This document shows positions 25,289-36,699 of a DNA stretch of 42,325 nucleotides, in pieces. A program made the translations under genes and the position numbers. Origin of the DNA: Crocosphaera watsonii WH 8501 (GTDB taxonomy: Bacteria > Cyanobacteriota > Cyanobacteriia > Cyanobacteriales > Microcystaceae); assembly GCF_000167195.1 (NCBI RefSeq), contig NZ_AADV02000013.1:1-42325 (forward strand), given 5' to 3'. Numbering within the stretch: position 1 is the stretch's first letter; each line of letters begins with the position of its first letter. Under the pieces are notes generated by a model, which saw nothing but the letters and a program-made list of their open reading frames with translations, made no database searches and was not told the origin of the DNA.

Positions 25289-26981
25289 GGGTTTGCTGAA
25301 AAAGTTTCTCCAAAATTTATGCCACTTTTGACCAAGAATTTTCTGACAAATCAATAAGTTTTAGTACATAAAAATTGTTTAAAGTATAATCAAAATTAAT
25401 GAAAGGCGGTTTGATGAGTTTCCCTGTTCTATTATTAGTAAATAAGGACAAAAAAAGCGACAAAAACTGCCTCAGAAGTTTAGAAAGATTGACAACTAAA
25501 AATGTAATAGCAATAGATGTAATGGAGGTTTCAGGGAGTTTTGTCATCACGAGATTTAGGCTAAATCTTCGTTTAGCTTGTCCAAACTTTCCCTCAATAG
25601 CATTACGGAAGCATTCATCGGAGTGGGCTTGTTTCTTTTCTTCTTCACTGACATTTTTCGGAGGTCTTCCTAACTTCGGACCACTGATTCTTATCCCTCT
25701 TTCCTTACATCAATTTCTGTTTTCCCTAGTTCGATAAATTTTATCTACATGGACGGATTCGGGATAATAGCCAAACGTTTCTTTATACTTTTCTACTTGT
25801 TCTTTTAAATGACAAGATTCATTGAAGTTTTCCCAACTTATTTTTTCTAGAAACACATAGTTATCTACACAGCTTACTGAGAGTTTAGCTCCAAACTCTA
25901 TTGGTTTTCCTGCTTTTCCCCTCACTATTGGACGAATATGCGGTTGAGTTAAACTTACAATTCTTTGAGGAACACTCTGGGTCTTATTCTCCCACATTGA
26001 CTGTTGTTGTTCATAAACTTTTTTGATAGTCTCTAGACAATTTTTCTGTCTTTTACTCAGATTTTCCAGGGAAGCCCCAGCTTGAATTAAGTCTTCTATA
26101 TTTCCTAAATTTTTCTTAAGGTATTTTAACTGTTTCCCAATAGCTTTTCTTCTTTCTTGATAAGATACTTTTCGTTTTTTAGCTACTTTTAAGTATTCCT
26201 TTCTAGCAATTTTTCTAGAAGTTCTCGGCTTTTTTCTCAATTTTACTCTTAATGGTTTATAAAGATTATTTATTATTCTTTCTGTCTCAATTCTGGCTTG
26301 ATTTAATATGCCTAAATCCGTCGGGTATTTGATGTCTGCTGGCGCACAAGTCGCATCTAAAATTAGTTTACCTTTATTTTTTATTTTTTCTCCTTTTTCT
26401 TGGAGACAATCCTTTTTTTTTTACTTCTTTATCACTCTTGTCTATTTCTCTTTTTACTATTTTTTTATTGATTTTGTTTATCAATTCTCCATCAATTCTT
26501 TTCCTAAAATGAACTAGCATTGAAGATTCCAGTGGTGGCTCTTGTTGATAACAATTTAAACCTATAAAGTATTGTAGATAGGGATTTTCTTTAATCTGTT
26601 CTATAGTTTCTCTATCACTTGTTCCTAATTTTTCCTTAATAATTAATGTCCCTAATGCCATTCTAAATAGTTTGGCTGGCGCACCTTTTTCTGCTGAAAA
26701 AAAGTTTAGCATATTCTTCCTCAAAATCATCCCAAGGTATCAACTCTGCCATGATTACCCAACGATTATTGGGGGACAATTTGCCCTCGAAAGGTAATTC
26801 AAATTTTTCTGGGGGCGGTAAAGGTTGCTCCTCTTTTCGATACATTTGTTCTTGACCAACAACTGGGAGGTGTTTCTACCAATTATAGCGGTTTGTAGCC
26901 GACAAAGCTGATCTTTTTTGCGATCGCGAATATGGGTGTAACCTTTTAAAGAATAGGGTTTTGCTTTTATTCAGCAAACCC
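25289..26981 (-). mobile_element. 1.69-kb insertion sequence, copy B (degenerate)
   Basis: A 1693-bp near-identical copy of the IS at 15950-17640, same orientation, with the same terminal repeats GGGTTTGCTGAA. It is flanked by TAATTA on both sides (25283-25288 and 26982-26987), which may be a target duplication, though the word is itself palindromic. Its two extra bases relative to copy A are the two frameshifting insertions in its transposase gene. Confidence 0.9.
25317..26845 (-). pseudogene. Transposase of IS copy B, inactivated three times
   Basis: Aligned by eye to copy A, three disabling changes are seen. (1) One extra A in the run at 26697-26703 (seven instead of six), shifting the frame after about residue 48. 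(2) One extra T in the run at 26413-26422 (ten instead of nine), shifting it again. (3) A nonsense codon at 25710-25712 where TGG in RENRNW has become TGA. A few silent or conservative changes are also present (for example Asp to Asn in IIDNLY, Leu to Val in KRKLSY). The first two are homopolymer changes and could be sequencing errors; the third is not. Start and stop positions correspond to copy A. Confidence 0.9.
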
Positions 26982-27003
26982 TAATTAATAATTATTAATT
27001 GTT

Positions 27004-27113
27004 AACCTGAGTTCGATATAAGGAAATTTATAGGCCACTGGTCAAAATCAAGAGTCTTAAACCCTAATTATCTCATAGAAAAAACTCCGAACTCCGAACT
27101 CCGAACTCAGGTT
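27004..27113. repeat. Inverted-repeat element with ACTCCGA heptamers
   Basis: AACCTGAGTTCG (27004-27015) and CGAACTCAGGTT (27102-27113) are perfect 12-bp arms. Inside, running into the right arm, are three exact ACTCCGA heptamers (27084-27104). The plan is like the repeat at 7542-7658 but the sequence is different. It lies between IS copy B and the acetyltransferase. Confidence 0.65.
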
Positions 27114-27135
27114 GTTAATTGTTAATTTTATAAAG

Positions 27136-27636
27136 ATGAGAGAAATTGTTACACCAAGACTAAAATTAAGACAGTGGCAAGAAGAAGATAAAGAACCATT
27201 TTTTAGGCTAAATTCTGATCCAAGAGTTATGAAATTTATGCCAAAACTATTATCGAGAGAAGAAAGTGATAATTTTGTTGAACGTATAAAAGGACAGTTT
27301 AAAAAAGATGGATATAGTTTTTTTGCTGTGGAATTAATTGAAAATCAAACATTTATTGGTTTAATTGGTTTATCTGTCCCAAAGTTTCAATCTTTTTCTA
27401 CACCTTGTGTGGAAATTGGTTGGCGATTGGCTTATGATTATTGGGGAACAGGTTACGCAACAGAAGGAGCAAAAGCCTCTCTAGATTATGGATTTAATGA
27501 ACTAAATTTATCAGAAATTGTCTCGTTTACCGTTCCTCAAAATTTGCGTTCTCGTCAGGTTATGGAAAGAATAGGGATGAGATTTATTGATGAATTCCAG
27601 CATCCTTTATTACCAGAAGGACATTCTTTAAGGTGA
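27136..27636 (+). pseudogene. GNAT acetyltransferase, C-terminus truncated by a MITE
   Basis: A RimJ/RimL-like (Acetyltransf_3) N-acetyltransferase that would use acetyl-CoA to modify a protein N-terminus or small amine. Visible: TPRLKLRQWQEEDKEPFFRL at the start, CVEIGWRLAYDYWGTGYATE and SFTVPQNLRSRQVMERIGMR, the acetyl-CoA-binding block. ATG 27136 is preferred to an upstream TTG at 27112. The present stop TGA is supplied by the MITE at 27632: the protein ends EGHSLR. Removing the MITE and one TAA copy continues the frame as HSLRKHVLYKI and on to a TAG at 27777, the normal family ending. The truncated protein (166 residues) lacks only about 12 residues, so it could retain activity. Confidence 0.9.
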
Positions 27637-27732
27637 TTTCCACACTTGAATATACCTGCTTTTCCAATTATTCCCCCCTTTTTAAGGGGGGTTAGGGGGG
27701 ATCGTAAGGGATCTCCTTTATCAGAAATCACC
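27632..27732 (+). mobile_element. 101-bp MITE, copy 1
   Basis: Terminal inverted repeats GGTGATTTC...GAAATCACC, flanked by direct TAA on both sides (27629-27631, 27733-27735) as a 3-bp target duplication. The interior contains a strong CCCCCC-TTTTTAA-GGGGGG hairpin. No coding capacity. An identical copy in reverse orientation lies at 37968-38068. The insertion into the acetyltransferase frame proves it is mobile or was recently. Confidence 0.9.
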
Positions 27733-27769
27733 TAAGAAAGCACGTTTTATATAAAATTAACCAAAGAAA

Positions 27770-27805
27770 AGAACTGTAGATTAACAACGATAAATCTACA
27801 GTTCT
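27770..27805. terminator. Terminator shared by rpoC2 and the acetyltransferase
   Basis: AGAACTGTAGATT (27770-27782) and its complement (27793-27805) form a perfect 13-bp stem with a 10-nt loop. Read on the minus strand it is followed by a T-rich tract, 25 bp after the rpoC2 stop. It lies between two convergent genes and probably serves both. Confidence 0.75.
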
Positions 27806-27829
27806 ATAAAATTGTCACTCAGAAGCTTT

Positions 27830-30800
27830 CTATTTTTTACCCTTCTTACCTTTCTTTCCTTTAGATTCATCGGACCAAGGGGTATCTGCCTCAGTGTAAG
27901 CACGAGCGATATTATCATCGAGAATCATATTTTCGTCTACCTCGTCAAGAGTACCCCCAATCAAGCGATTGCTGGACTTTTTCTTACTCTTCTTTTTGTC
28001 TCGCTCTCCTTGTCCATAACGATTATTGAGACTGTCTTCCCCATTATCGAGGGTTCCCATAACCATCTCTTCATGGGCATTAAAACCCGTTCCGGCAGGA
28101 ATCAAACGACCGATGATCACGTTTTCTTTCAAACCCCGTAACCAGTCGGACTTACCTTCAATAGCCGCTTCGGTTAAGACACGGGTTGTCTCTTGGAAGG
28201 AGGCTGCACTAATAAAGCTATCGGTATTCAAGGAAGCTTTGGTGATCCCCAACAATACGGGGGTATATCGTGCCGGCGCACCCCCTGTAATGGACATTGC
28301 CTCATTAACCTGCTCAATTTGCCGTAATTCCACTAATTCTCCGGGTAACATGGTGGTATCTCCCCCATCATCCACCCGAACTTTAGCCGTCATCTGACGG
28401 ACAATCACTTCGATGTGTTTATCAGAAATATCAATCCCTTGGGACTGATAAACCATTTGCACTTGATCCACTAAGAATTTTTGTGCTGCTTGTAAACCAA
28501 CCAAAGCGGCTTCATAACCCCCTTTCTTGTCCACATAATAGTCAAAAAAGACCTCTAATAATTCGTGAGGGTTAGCAGGCCCATCGGTCAAATGATCCCC
28601 CACATCGACTTTTTGATTATCAGAAACAATGGCATTCTGATTGAGCAAAACAGGATATTCGCTTACTGTGCCGTCATCTTCGATGACTTTGACATCAACG
28701 CTTTCGTCTTCTAGATACTCTACCTGACAAACCCCTGGTTTACGAGCAAGAACACAGGCTTCTTTGGGCTTACGAGCTTCCAACAATTCCTCAATTCTTG
28801 GTAAACCTTGGATAATGTCCCCTGTTTTCGCCCGTTCGTACACTAGCAGAACCAGGTTATCACCCCGTTGTACCAGATCACCATCGGCAATATGTAAAAT
28901 GGCTCCAGCAGAGACTCGATAAGGACGAGCTAACCGTAATTTAAGCTCATAACCATCATCAACTTGGTTAATAGCCACCACAAAACCCGACTCAGTGGCT
29001 TTCACCCCAGGGGCTAACTCTGTACCAGCAACAATCAAATCGCCTTTGGCCACCTTTGGTTCATCTTGGAGGGTAATATTTTCTAGGTCTTCCTCTTGCA
29101 CCACTAAAACCCGACGAACTGCCTCTGCACCGCTTTTAATGCCTCGAACTTGTCCCTCTTCTTTACACTGAATTTCGGTTTTAGCCACCACTGCCCCTGG
29201 AGCAATTTGATCACCATCTGTAACTAAAACACTGGTGTTAATGATGCCACCGTGGGGATCGGTATCGAGATCCCGACGTAAAATTAAAGACTCGAGGATA
29301 ACTAACTGTAGCCGTTGACAATCTTCGTCTTCGTCGTTTTTTAACTCAATATCTGCAGCCAAATTCGCTGCACTTTGTTCGCTTCCTGTCTCAATTTCTA
29401 ACAGTAATTGGGTGCTTAACAGAGAAATACCTTCTACAGATTTCACCCGTTCCCCATCTTTATGGAACAGGCGTTGCACCGATCGCAGTTCGATGTGTCG
29501 TTCTACTTCTTCTTCGTTGATGGAGCCTTGGGAGGGTACAGTAGGTTCGTTACTGACGGGGTATTCTTCCACGGGACGCAATAATAACCCCATCCCTTCG
29601 GTACTTTCGATCCATTCGGCCTGACGCATATCTGTTGTCACCACGCCAGGCAATACTTCTGTCCCAGGTGGGATCAAATCCTCGTTTTTAAAGGGGACTT
29701 CTTCGGGGTCGACATCTAAATGAAATTCTCCTGGTTTAATAATAATTTCTCGGAGAATATCGTTTTTCTGTACCACCTCGATCGCCCCTGAACTTTGGCA
29801 GAAGATATCTTTAACCACTTCGGTTCCGGCTTCGACATAAGCCCCATCTTCTACCACCAATAAAGAGATATCTTTGTTAACTTCGTGGGTTTCTTCGGGA
29901 ACCCAGAGTAAGGTTCCCCCTTCCACCACTTCGTAACCGGTTTTCCGGCTGCCTTTGGCCACTTCGAGCCCACCGTAGCGTAATATTCCTCCGGTGCTGG
30001 TTTGATAGCGATCGTCAATTAACTCGGCGATAATGGCGTGGTTTTGTACTTTAGTGTCGGGGGTAGCTTTTAACAAAAACTGTTGACCCGCAGCAGTATC
30101 AATCACATATTGTTCATGACCCGCGCTACTTTCTTTACGAACCTCAGCTTGGTCTAACAATACGGAGGCGGTAATAATATCGATTTCACGGCTTTCGGGT
30201 TGATAACGAACCACCCCCCCATTAACGGAAACTAACTGAGTCTCTGCTAATATAGTGCCTTCTGTAACTGTATCTTCGTTTTCTACCACCGCCTCAGCCC
30301 CTGGGGGTAAGTTATAAACTTCCCCTGATAAAACCCAAACCAGTCCTCCTCTTTGGGCGATATGGGTAGTATTGCCTTGGCGATCGGTTCTTTCTTCGGC
30401 GATTAAGTTGGCAAAGAAAACCTCCCCGGCTAAATCGGTGGATACGTCTTTTGTAGCCCGTTCTGTAGACCGAGTTGACTTAGCGGCGGTTACTTCGGCT
30501 AACATCTGCTCTTTTTCTACGTTATCCCCATCGGCAGCGAAGAGAACGGACCCCGGGGTAACAGAATAGGTCTTTTTCTTGCCACTACCCGAAGGAGTCC
30601 AAATTAAGTCTCCTGCTAATTCAACTTGGAAAGCATCTTCCCCGTGACGAGTCCTAACTTTACGGGTACTTAAACCTTTGCCCCATTTAACAGTTCCCTC
30701 GTCTGGGGCTTTAATTTGTTCGGCTACTTCCCCGGTGAACACCCCTCCTGTGTGGAAAGTCCGCATGGTTAACTGGGTTCCTGGTTCTCCGATGGACTGT

Positions 30801-31750
30801 GCTGCAATAATACCAACCGCTTCTCCCAAGTCTACGGGTCGCCCTGTGGCTAAACTCCAACCGTAACAATAACGACAAACCGAGCGGGCTGCTTCACAAG
30901 TTAAAGGCGATCGCACTCTGACGGATTCTACACTTTTGCCAATTTTTGCTGCTAAATCTCCGTCTATATATTGGTTACGAGAGCCGATGATTTCATCACC
31001 CACTACCACATCTTCTGCCAAAACCCGTCCTAAGAGGCGATCGCCCAGGGCTATTTTCACCCGTTCACCGTCTTTCATGGCGGTTACTTTGAGACTGCGA
31101 TGGGTTCCACAGTCTATTTCTCGAACAATCACATCTTGAGAAACGTCTACTAAGCGTCGGGTTAAATACCCCGAGTCTGCTGTCCGTAGTGCTGTATCTA
31201 CTAACCCTTTACGCGCTCCATAGGAAGAGATAACGTATTCTGTCACCGTTAACCCTTCACGGAAGTTGGTTTTAATTGGTTGGTCAATAATCTGTCCTTG
31301 AGGATCTGCCATTAAGCCCCGCATTCCCACTAACTGACGGACTTGGCTCATGTTACCCCTCGCCCCAGAAAATGCCATCATATAGACGGAGTTTAAGGGA
31401 TCTGTTTGTCTAAAGTTCCTGACTACCTCATCTTTCAATTCTTCTGAGGTACTATTCCAGGTATCGATTACTTTTTGGAAACGTTCGACTTCGGTAATTT
31501 CTCCCCGAGCATATTTAGCCTCTGTGCTATTAATTTCTTTTTCTGCGCTGTCGAGCATTCCCCGTTTTGTGGGAGGAACTGTTAAATCATCAATACTAAT
31601 AGAAACACCGGCTCTTGTGGCGTAACGAAAACCCAAGTCTTTTAAGTTATCCGCTACTTGAGAGCTACGGGCTGCACCATAGTTACGATACGCCCAAGCT
31701 ACTAATTTCTTTAAACGGCCTTTGTCAACAATTTGGTTATAGAATGTCAT
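27830..31750 (-). CDS. rpoC2: RNA polymerase beta' subunit, C-terminal part
   Basis: 1306 residues, the C-terminal half of split cyanobacterial beta'. Visible: [20 protein letters not shown] at the start of the conserved part, the zinc site (DCGTHRS and later [16 protein letters not shown]), the trigger-loop start [20 protein letters not shown], a long SBHM-type insertion characteristic of cyanobacteria and plastids (about residues 345-980), then the conserved tail [20 protein letters not shown] and the [12 protein letters not shown] motif. A Lys-rich C-tail ([10 protein letters not shown]) ends the protein. In many cyanobacteria the order is rpoB-rpoC1-rpoC2; here rpoC2 directly follows rpoB and rpoC1 must lie elsewhere. 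Start ATG 31748-31750. Frame intact. Confidence 0.97.
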   Translation of the reverse strand: MTFYNQIVDKGRLKKLVAWAYRNYGAARSSQVADNLKDLGFRYATRAGVSISIDDLTVPPTKRGMLDSAEKEINSTEAKYARGEITEVERFQKVIDTWNSTSEELKDEVVRNFRQTDPLNSVYMMAFSGARGNMSQVRQLVGMRGLMADPQGQIIDQPIKTNFREGLTVTEYVISSYGARKGLVDTALRTADSGYLTRRLVDVSQDVIVREIDCGTHRSLKVTAMKDGERVKIALGDRLLGRVLAEDVVVGDEIIGSRNQYIDGDLAAKIGKSVESVRVRSPLTCEAARSVCRYCYGWSLATGRPVDLGEAVGIIAAQSIGEPGTQLTMRTFHTGGVFTGEVAEQIKAPDEGTVKWGKGLSTRKVRTRHGEDAFQVELAGDLIWTPSGSGKKKTYSVTPGSVLFAADGDNVEKEQMLAEVTAAKSTRSTERATKDVSTDLAGEVFFANLIAEERTDRQGNTTHIAQRGGLVWVLSGEVYNLPPGAEAVVENEDTVTEGTILAETQLVSVNGGVVRYQPESREIDIITASVLLDQAEVRKESSAGHEQYVIDTAAGQQFLLKATPDTKVQNHAIIAELIDDRYQTSTGGILRYGGLEVAKGSRKTGYEVVEGGTLLWVPEETHEVNKDISLLVVEDGAYVEAGTEVVKDIFCQSSGAIEVVQKNDILREIIIKPGEFHLDVDPEEVPFKNEDLIPPGTEVLPGVVTTDMRQAEWIESTEGMGLLLRPVEEYPVSNEPTVPSQGSINEEEVERHIELRSVQRLFHKDGERVKSVEGISLLSTQLLLEIETGSEQSAANLAADIELKNDEDEDCQRLQLVILESLILRRDLDTDPHGGIINTSVLVTDGDQIAPGAVVAKTEIQCKEEGQVRGIKSGAEAVRRVLVVQEEDLENITLQDEPKVAKGDLIVAGTELAPGVKATESGFVVAINQVDDGYELKLRLARPYRVSAGAILHIADGDLVQRGDNLVLLVYERAKTGDIIQGLPRIEELLEARKPKEACVLARKPGVCQVEYLEDESVDVKVIEDDGTVSEYPVLLNQNAIVSDNQKVDVGDHLTDGPANPHELLEVFFDYYVDKKGGYEAALVGLQAAQKFLVDQVQMVYQSQGIDISDKHIEVIVRQMTAKVRVDDGGDTTMLPGELVELRQIEQVNEAMSITGGAPARYTPVLLGITKASLNTDSFISAASFQETTRVLTEAAIEGKSDWLRGLKENVIIGRLIPAGTGFNAHEEMVMGTLDNGEDSLNNRYGQGERDKKKSKKKSSNRLIGGTLDEVDENMILDDNIARAYTEADTPWSDESKGKKGKKGKK

Positions 31751-31785
31751 CAGAAAATATGAGAGTAGTTGATAGGTTGTAATCG

Positions 31786-31875
31786 ATAATTAATAGTTAA
31801 TAAATGACTATTATTTTTCACTATTAACTATTAATTATTCACTGTTAATTGTTAACTGTTAACTGTTAACTGTTT
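31786..31875. repeat. 16-bp inverted repeat plus heptamer repeats in the rpoB-rpoC2 spacer
   Basis: A perfect 16-bp inverted repeat (31786-31801 and 31823-31838, 21-nt loop) is followed by five near-exact ACTGTTA heptamers (31841-31875), the last overlapping the rpoB stop. The whole 123-bp spacer is built from these. On the transcript they could form an attenuating hairpin between rpoB and rpoC2, or mark a scar where other DNA was lost. Confidence 0.6.
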
Positions 31876-34800
31876 ACACTTCTTCTTCTTCGAGTTCCTC
31901 GTTGTTCAAAGATTCGTAGGTGGGACGGTTAGGGGCGCGACGTTGACTATCGATCATCAGGTCAACTTCCACATCTCGACTGGTTCCGTCGTCGGCGGTT
32001 TCTACTTTATGGACGGCGATATCCAAGCCTAAAGATTGTAATTCTCGCATTAACACCTTAAAGGACTCGGGGGTTCCTGGACGGGGAATAGGTTTCCCTT
32101 TAACAATGGCGTTTAAGGCTTCGTTCCGTCCCTGCATATCGTCTGATTTCACCGTTAATAGTTCTTGTAGGGTATAAGCTGCCCCATAAGCTTCTAGGGC
32201 CCATACTTCCATTTCTCCGAACCTTTGTCCCCCTTGTTGTGCTTTACCACCCAGAGGTTGTTGTGTTACCAAGGAGTAGGGACCGGTGGAACGGGCGTGG
32301 ATCTTATCATCTACGAGGTGAACCAGTTTCAACATATAGGCTTCGCCAACGGTGACGGGGCGATCAAATTTTTCTCCGGTTCGTCCGTCATAAACGTCTA
32401 TTTTTCCGGGATGCTCCTCGTTATAAACCCAGTCTTTGCGGGGTTTATTGGAGGCTTTTTCCAATAACCCATGAACGGTTTTCCGTGATGACTCTTCCCC
32501 GTACATTTCGTCAAAGGGAGTAATCTTAAACCGTACCCCTAAGTTTTCTCCTGCCCAACCTAAAAGACACTCAAACACTTGTCCCACGTTCATCCGTGAG
32601 GGTACACCCAAGGGGTTTAAGACGATATCCATAGGTCGTCCATCGGGTAAATAGGGCATATCTTCGATGGGTAGGATACGGGAGATAATTCCCTTATTAC
32701 CGTGTCGCCCTGCCATTTTATCCCCGACTTGGATCTTACGTTTTTGGGCAACATAAGCCCTTACTACCATATTGGCCCCTGGGGGTAACTCATCTCCTTG
32801 TTCACGGGTAAACACCCGTACATCTACCACCCGGCCTTTTTCTCCGTTGGGAACTCTCAAGGAGTTATCCCGTACGTCTCTGGCTTTTTCTCCGAAAATA
32901 GCCCGTAAGAGCTTTTCTTCTGGGGGTTGATCAGATTCTCCTTTGGGGGTGACTTTACCCACCAAAATGTCTCCTGCTTCTACCCAGGCACCAATGCGGA
33001 TAATGCCTTGTTCATCGAGGTTTCTCAGGGAGTCTTCCCCGACGTTGGGTATTTCACGGGTGATTTCTTCGGGACCGAGTTTGGTTTGACGGGCTTCGAT
33101 TTCAAATTTTTCGACGTGAATACTGGTATAAACGTCGTCATAAACCAATCTTTCACTGATCAAGATTGCGTCTTCGTAGTTATAGCCTTCCCAGGGCATA
33201 TAAGCTACTAAAATGTTTTGTCCTAAGGCTAGTTCTCCCCCTTCTGTGGCGGAACCGTCGGCTAATACTTGACCGGGTACTACGTCTTCCCCTACATACA
33301 CCAAAGGCCGTTGATTCAAACAGGTATCTTGGTTGGACCGTTGATATTTTTGCAGGATATATTGAATTTCTTGGCCAACTTTTTCGTGGCCTTCAGGGCC
33401 TGTCACTTTAACCCGAATTTCGTTGGCATCGGCATAAGTAACTATACCTTCGGTTCTGGAAACGATCACCATCCCTGAGTCTCTGGCTGCTTGTGCCTCT
33501 AAACCTGTTCCCACTAGGGGACGTTCGGGACGTAATAGGGGTACTGCTTGCCGTTGCATATTTGACCCCATCAAGGCACGGTTAGCGTCGTCGTGTTCCA
33601 GGAAGGGGATCATGGAGGTTGCTACAGAAATAATCTGTACAGGGGAAACGGCAACATAGTCCACTTGAGCGGGGCCGGTAATGAAGAATTCTTGACGATA
33701 ACGGGTAGGAACGGCGTTTCCTAATATATTCCCTTCTTCGTCGGTACTAATGTCTCCTGGGGCAACCCGTAGATCGTCTTCTTCGTCTGCTGTTAGATAA
33801 ACCGGGTCTAAGTCTCGTCTCACCCGACCATTTTCCACACGATAGTAAGGGGTTTCAATGAACCCGTAGTTGTTCACCCGTGCATAGGTAGCCAACGATC
33901 CGATTAAACCTGCGTTGGGTCCTTCTGGTGTTTCTACGGGACAAATACGCCCATGATGGGAGGGGTGGATGTCTCGTACAGCGAACCCTGCTCTTTCTCT
34001 GGTGAGTCCTCCTGGTCCCAGGGCGGAAATACGCCGTTTATGGGTTAATTCTGCTAGGGGGTTGGTTTGATCCATAAATTGGGACAATTGAGATGACCCA
34101 AAAAATTCTTTGATGGCAGCTACTAAGGGTTTGGGGTTAACCAAAGAGGCAGGGGTAAGACTATCAGACTCGCTGACGGTCATTCTTTCCCTAATAATCC
34201 GTTCTAGGCGGTTTAACCCTACTCTGACTTGGTTTTGTAGTAGTTCTCCTACGGATCTCACCCGACGGTTCCCTAAGTGATCGATGTCGTCTACGGTACC
34301 TATATCAAATTCTAGACTAATTAAATAGTCGATGGCCGATAAAATGTCTTCTGAACGCAGTGTTCTCATGACATCTGGCGCATTCAGACGTAATTTTTTG
34401 TTGAGTTTATATCTTCCGACTCTTCCTAAGTCATAGCGTTTACTATCAAAAAAGCGAGATTCTAGGAGTTGTTGTCCACCACTAACTGTGGGGGGTTCCC
34501 CTGGTCTCAGTTTGCGGTACAACTCTAGTAGGGCATCTTCTTCTGTGGGGTTGCCTTCTTTGTCTAGGGTTCTCTGATAAAATTCTGGGTGACGTAGGGA
34601 GTCTAAAATCTCGTTATCGCTGAGTCCTATGGCTTTGAGGAGGACTTGAGCGGATAATTTACGGGTTTTATCGATTCTCACCCAGACTAAGCCGTTTTTA
34701 TCGGTTTCAAACTTTAACCAAGCTCCTCGGTTGGGTATCAAGGAAGCTGAGTAGGTTCTTCTGCCGTTTTTATCGGTTTCTGCTTTGTAGTAAACTCCTG

Positions 34801-35188
34801 GAGAACGAACGATCTGATTAACGATCACCCTTTCTGCGCCGTTGATAATGAAGGTTCCCCGATCTGTCATTAGGGGTAGGTCCCCAATAAACACTTCTTG
34901 TTCTTTAATTTCTCCCGTCTCTTTGTTGATTAAACGGGTAGGAACGTACATTTGCACGGAATAGCTGGCATCCCGTCGCTTAGCTTCATCAACGTCGTAT
35001 TTTGGCTCTTTTAGTTTATAATTTTCTCCTAAAAAGTGTAGTTCTAATTTTCCTGTATAGTCTGAAATGGGGGAAAAGCTATTGAGTTCTTCTATTAGTC
35101 CTTGTTCGAGAAACCAACGAAAACTCGCGTGTTGAATTTCAATTAGGTCTGGTAGCAGGTTATAGTTATAGATCAGATTAGTAGTCAT
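31874..35188 (-). CDS. rpoB: RNA polymerase beta subunit
   Basis: 1104 residues, normal length for cyanobacterial RpoB. It forms one side of the catalytic cleft and the rifampicin pocket ([60 protein letters not shown]). [13 protein letters not shown] and [19 protein letters not shown] near the C-terminus are universal. ATG 35186-35188 starts [10 protein letters not shown]. Lies 37 bp downstream of tatD on the same strand, part of the run rpsT-tatD-rpoB-rpoC2. All frames are intact, and no change at well-known rifampicin-resistance positions stands out (not exhaustively checked). Confidence 0.98.
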   Translation of the reverse strand: MTTNLIYNYNLLPDLIEIQHASFRWFLEQGLIEELNSFSPISDYTGKLELHFLGENYKLKEPKYDVDEAKRRDASYSVQMYVPTRLINKETGEIKEQEVFIGDLPLMTDRGTFIINGAERVIVNQIVRSPGVYYKAETDKNGRRTYSASLIPNRGAWLKFETDKNGLVWVRIDKTRKLSAQVLLKAIGLSDNEILDSLRHPEFYQRTLDKEGNPTEEDALLELYRKLRPGEPPTVSGGQQLLESRFFDSKRYDLGRVGRYKLNKKLRLNAPDVMRTLRSEDILSAIDYLISLEFDIGTVDDIDHLGNRRVRSVGELLQNQVRVGLNRLERIIRERMTVSESDSLTPASLVNPKPLVAAIKEFFGSSQLSQFMDQTNPLAELTHKRRISALGPGGLTRERAGFAVRDIHPSHHGRICPVETPEGPNAGLIGSLATYARVNNYGFIETPYYRVENGRVRRDLDPVYLTADEEDDLRVAPGDISTDEEGNILGNAVPTRYRQEFFITGPAQVDYVAVSPVQIISVATSMIPFLEHDDANRALMGSNMQRQAVPLLRPERPLVGTGLEAQAARDSGMVIVSRTEGIVTYADANEIRVKVTGPEGHEKVGQEIQYILQKYQRSNQDTCLNQRPLVYVGEDVVPGQVLADGSATEGGELALGQNILVAYMPWEGYNYEDAILISERLVYDDVYTSIHVEKFEIEARQTKLGPEEITREIPNVGEDSLRNLDEQGIIRIGAWVEAGDILVGKVTPKGESDQPPEEKLLRAIFGEKARDVRDNSLRVPNGEKGRVVDVRVFTREQGDELPPGANMVVRAYVAQKRKIQVGDKMAGRHGNKGIISRILPIEDMPYLPDGRPMDIVLNPLGVPSRMNVGQVFECLLGWAGENLGVRFKITPFDEMYGEESSRKTVHGLLEKASNKPRKDWVYNEEHPGKIDVYDGRTGEKFDRPVTVGEAYMLKLVHLVDDKIHARSTGPYSLVTQQPLGGKAQQGGQRFGEMEVWALEAYGAAYTLQELLTVKSDDMQGRNEALNAIVKGKPIPRPGTPESFKVLMRELQSLGLDIAVHKVETADDGTSRDVEVDLMIDSQRRAPNRPTYESLNNEELEEEEV

Positions 35189-35225
35189 GGGTTGCTCTAT
35201 TGGCCGTTGTTATGGGGTATCCTGG

Positions 35226-36011
35226 TTAGGGTGCAAGGGATAAGTTAAACAGTTGACAAGCGTTATGGGTTGTTTGCTGGGCTAAGTTTTCTAGGGGTAC
35301 TTCCCGTAGTTCTGCCAAAAATTCAGCGACATGGCGGACATTGGCTGGTTCGTTGCGTTTTCCTCGTTTGGGTACAGGGGCTAAGAAGGGGCAGTCTGTT
35401 TCGACTAAGAGGCGATCGCTGGGGACTATTTTTGCACTTTCTTGAATGGTTTGGGCCTTCTTGAAGGTGACAACTCCACTGAAACTAATGTAAAACCCCA
35501 GGTCTAAAAACCATTTTGTTTCTTCTGGTGTTCCACTCCAACAGTGCATAACCCCTTTTATTTCACCGATCTCCTGCCAAAATAATTCTAAAACATCTTT
35601 TAGTTTTTGGGCCGCATCTCGACAATGAATAATAACTGGTTTTTGCAGTTGGTGAGCAATTTTCAGTTGTGCTTCTAGAACTTCTTGTTGTTTTTTCTGG
35701 TTACTAGCTTTGTAAAAGTCTAGCCCCATTTCTCCTATGGCTACCACTCGATGGTCAGATTTAGCATAGTCTAATATCTCTTTTCCCATGTTGCCTGTCC
35801 ATTTATCTGCGTCTAAGGGGTGTAACCCCACTGCAAAGGATAGGTTCCCAAAGCGATCTGCTAATGCTTTAATGCTTGGAAACTCCTTGGGTTCGACACA
35901 GGAATGGACTAGGTGAACAACTTCTGCTTCTTGCCAACGATTTTTGATGTCTTCGAGATCAGACTCAAACACATCAAAGTTAATATGAACATGGGTGTCT
36001 ATCAGTTGCAT
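35226..36011 (-). CDS. tatD: TatD-family metal-dependent DNase
   Basis: 261-residue TIM-barrel metallohydrolase. Metal-binding motifs in order: [10 protein letters not shown] (His-x-His), [10 protein letters not shown] (Glu), [10 protein letters not shown] (His), [12 protein letters not shown] (His) and [12 protein letters not shown] (Asp). The family has 3'-5' exonuclease activity in DNA repair and quality control. It lies 37 bp upstream of rpoB in the same orientation; linkage of tatD to rpoB is also known from Synechocystis-like cyanobacteria. ATG 36009-36011. Length is normal and no damage is seen. Confidence 0.94.
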   Translation of the reverse strand: MQLIDTHVHINFDVFESDLEDIKNRWQEAEVVHLVHSCVEPKEFPSIKALADRFGNLSFAVGLHPLDADKWTGNMGKEILDYAKSDHRVVAIGEMGLDFYKASNQKKQQEVLEAQLKIAHQLQKPVIIHCRDAAQKLKDVLELFWQEIGEIKGVMHCWSGTPEETKWFLDLGFYISFSGVVTFKKAQTIQESAKIVPSDRLLVETDCPFLAPVPKRGKRNEPANVRHVAEFLAELREVPLENLAQQTTHNACQLFNLSLAP

Positions 36012-36183
36012 TGGTCTCCTCTGATTTGGTCTTATTCTAGTAATAATTGATAACTTATGGTGATGGTTGTCTCCTTTTTCCCATTTAATTATCTCTTATT
36101 CGTAATTTAAGAGGCTCAAACGTGAGACATTTACATCTCATAATAGCTTCAAAAACGACCTATTTAGGGAGGTTTGACCTATT

Positions 36184-36486
36184 TTAAGAAGCTGGAGCAA
36201 CTTTCTTTAGGGCTTTAGCTAGACGGGCTTTTTTTCTAGCTCCGTTATTACGGTGTAAAACATTACGTTTTACTGCTTTATCTATCTTACTGTAAGCGGC
36301 TGACATCATTTGCTGTACCACTTTTTCTTTTTCTTCCTTTTCTTCGGTGGAAGAAGCAGCGTACTCCTCTACTGCTTGGAAGTATTTTTTCATCAGGGTT
36401 CTCACCGCCGACTTATAGCTTTTGTTACGGAGTCGGTTGCGTTCGGCTACTTTAATACGTTTTAGTGCAGACTTTGAATTGGCCAC
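36184..36486 (-). CDS. rpsT: 30S ribosomal protein S20
   Basis: 100 residues, highly basic, three-helix protein that binds 16S rRNA near the 5' domain. The start [20 protein letters not shown] and the block [20 protein letters not shown] are diagnostic. Slightly longer than the E. coli protein because of an acidic [20 protein letters not shown] stretch, as is common in cyanobacteria. It is the first gene of the minus-strand run and its promoter must lie in the 213 bp between 36487 and the divergent gene at 36700. Frame intact. Confidence 0.97.
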   Translation of the reverse strand: MANSKSALKRIKVAERNRLRNKSYKSAVRTLMKKYFQAVEEYAASSTEEKEEKEKVVQQMMSAAYSKIDKAVKRNVLHRNNGARKKARLAKALKKVAPAS

Positions 36487-36699
36487 AGTCTTTAATCCAG
36501 AAGAGGTTTGCTAGTTACAATGATGATGATTGCTATCGGATTTAACATCATAGCAAGTTTCTATCCACTTTGGCAACTAATCTAGGCTCATCTTTGTCAT
36601 TATACTGTACTTTTACCTAGCTGTTTGCTCTATTTAACAATTTTTGACTACATCTTATCTTTAAAGTCTATCCATTGAACAGATCAATAAATTAATATA

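Noticed and set aside
27812-35464. Several open frames on the plus strand opposite rpoC2, rpoB and tatD
   Set aside because: They are shadows of highly conserved genes on the other strand, with no ribosome-binding sites or recognisable protein features.
36115-36183. Terminator after rpsT
   Set aside because: The possible stem (ACCT/AGGT) is only 4 bp and too weak to call.
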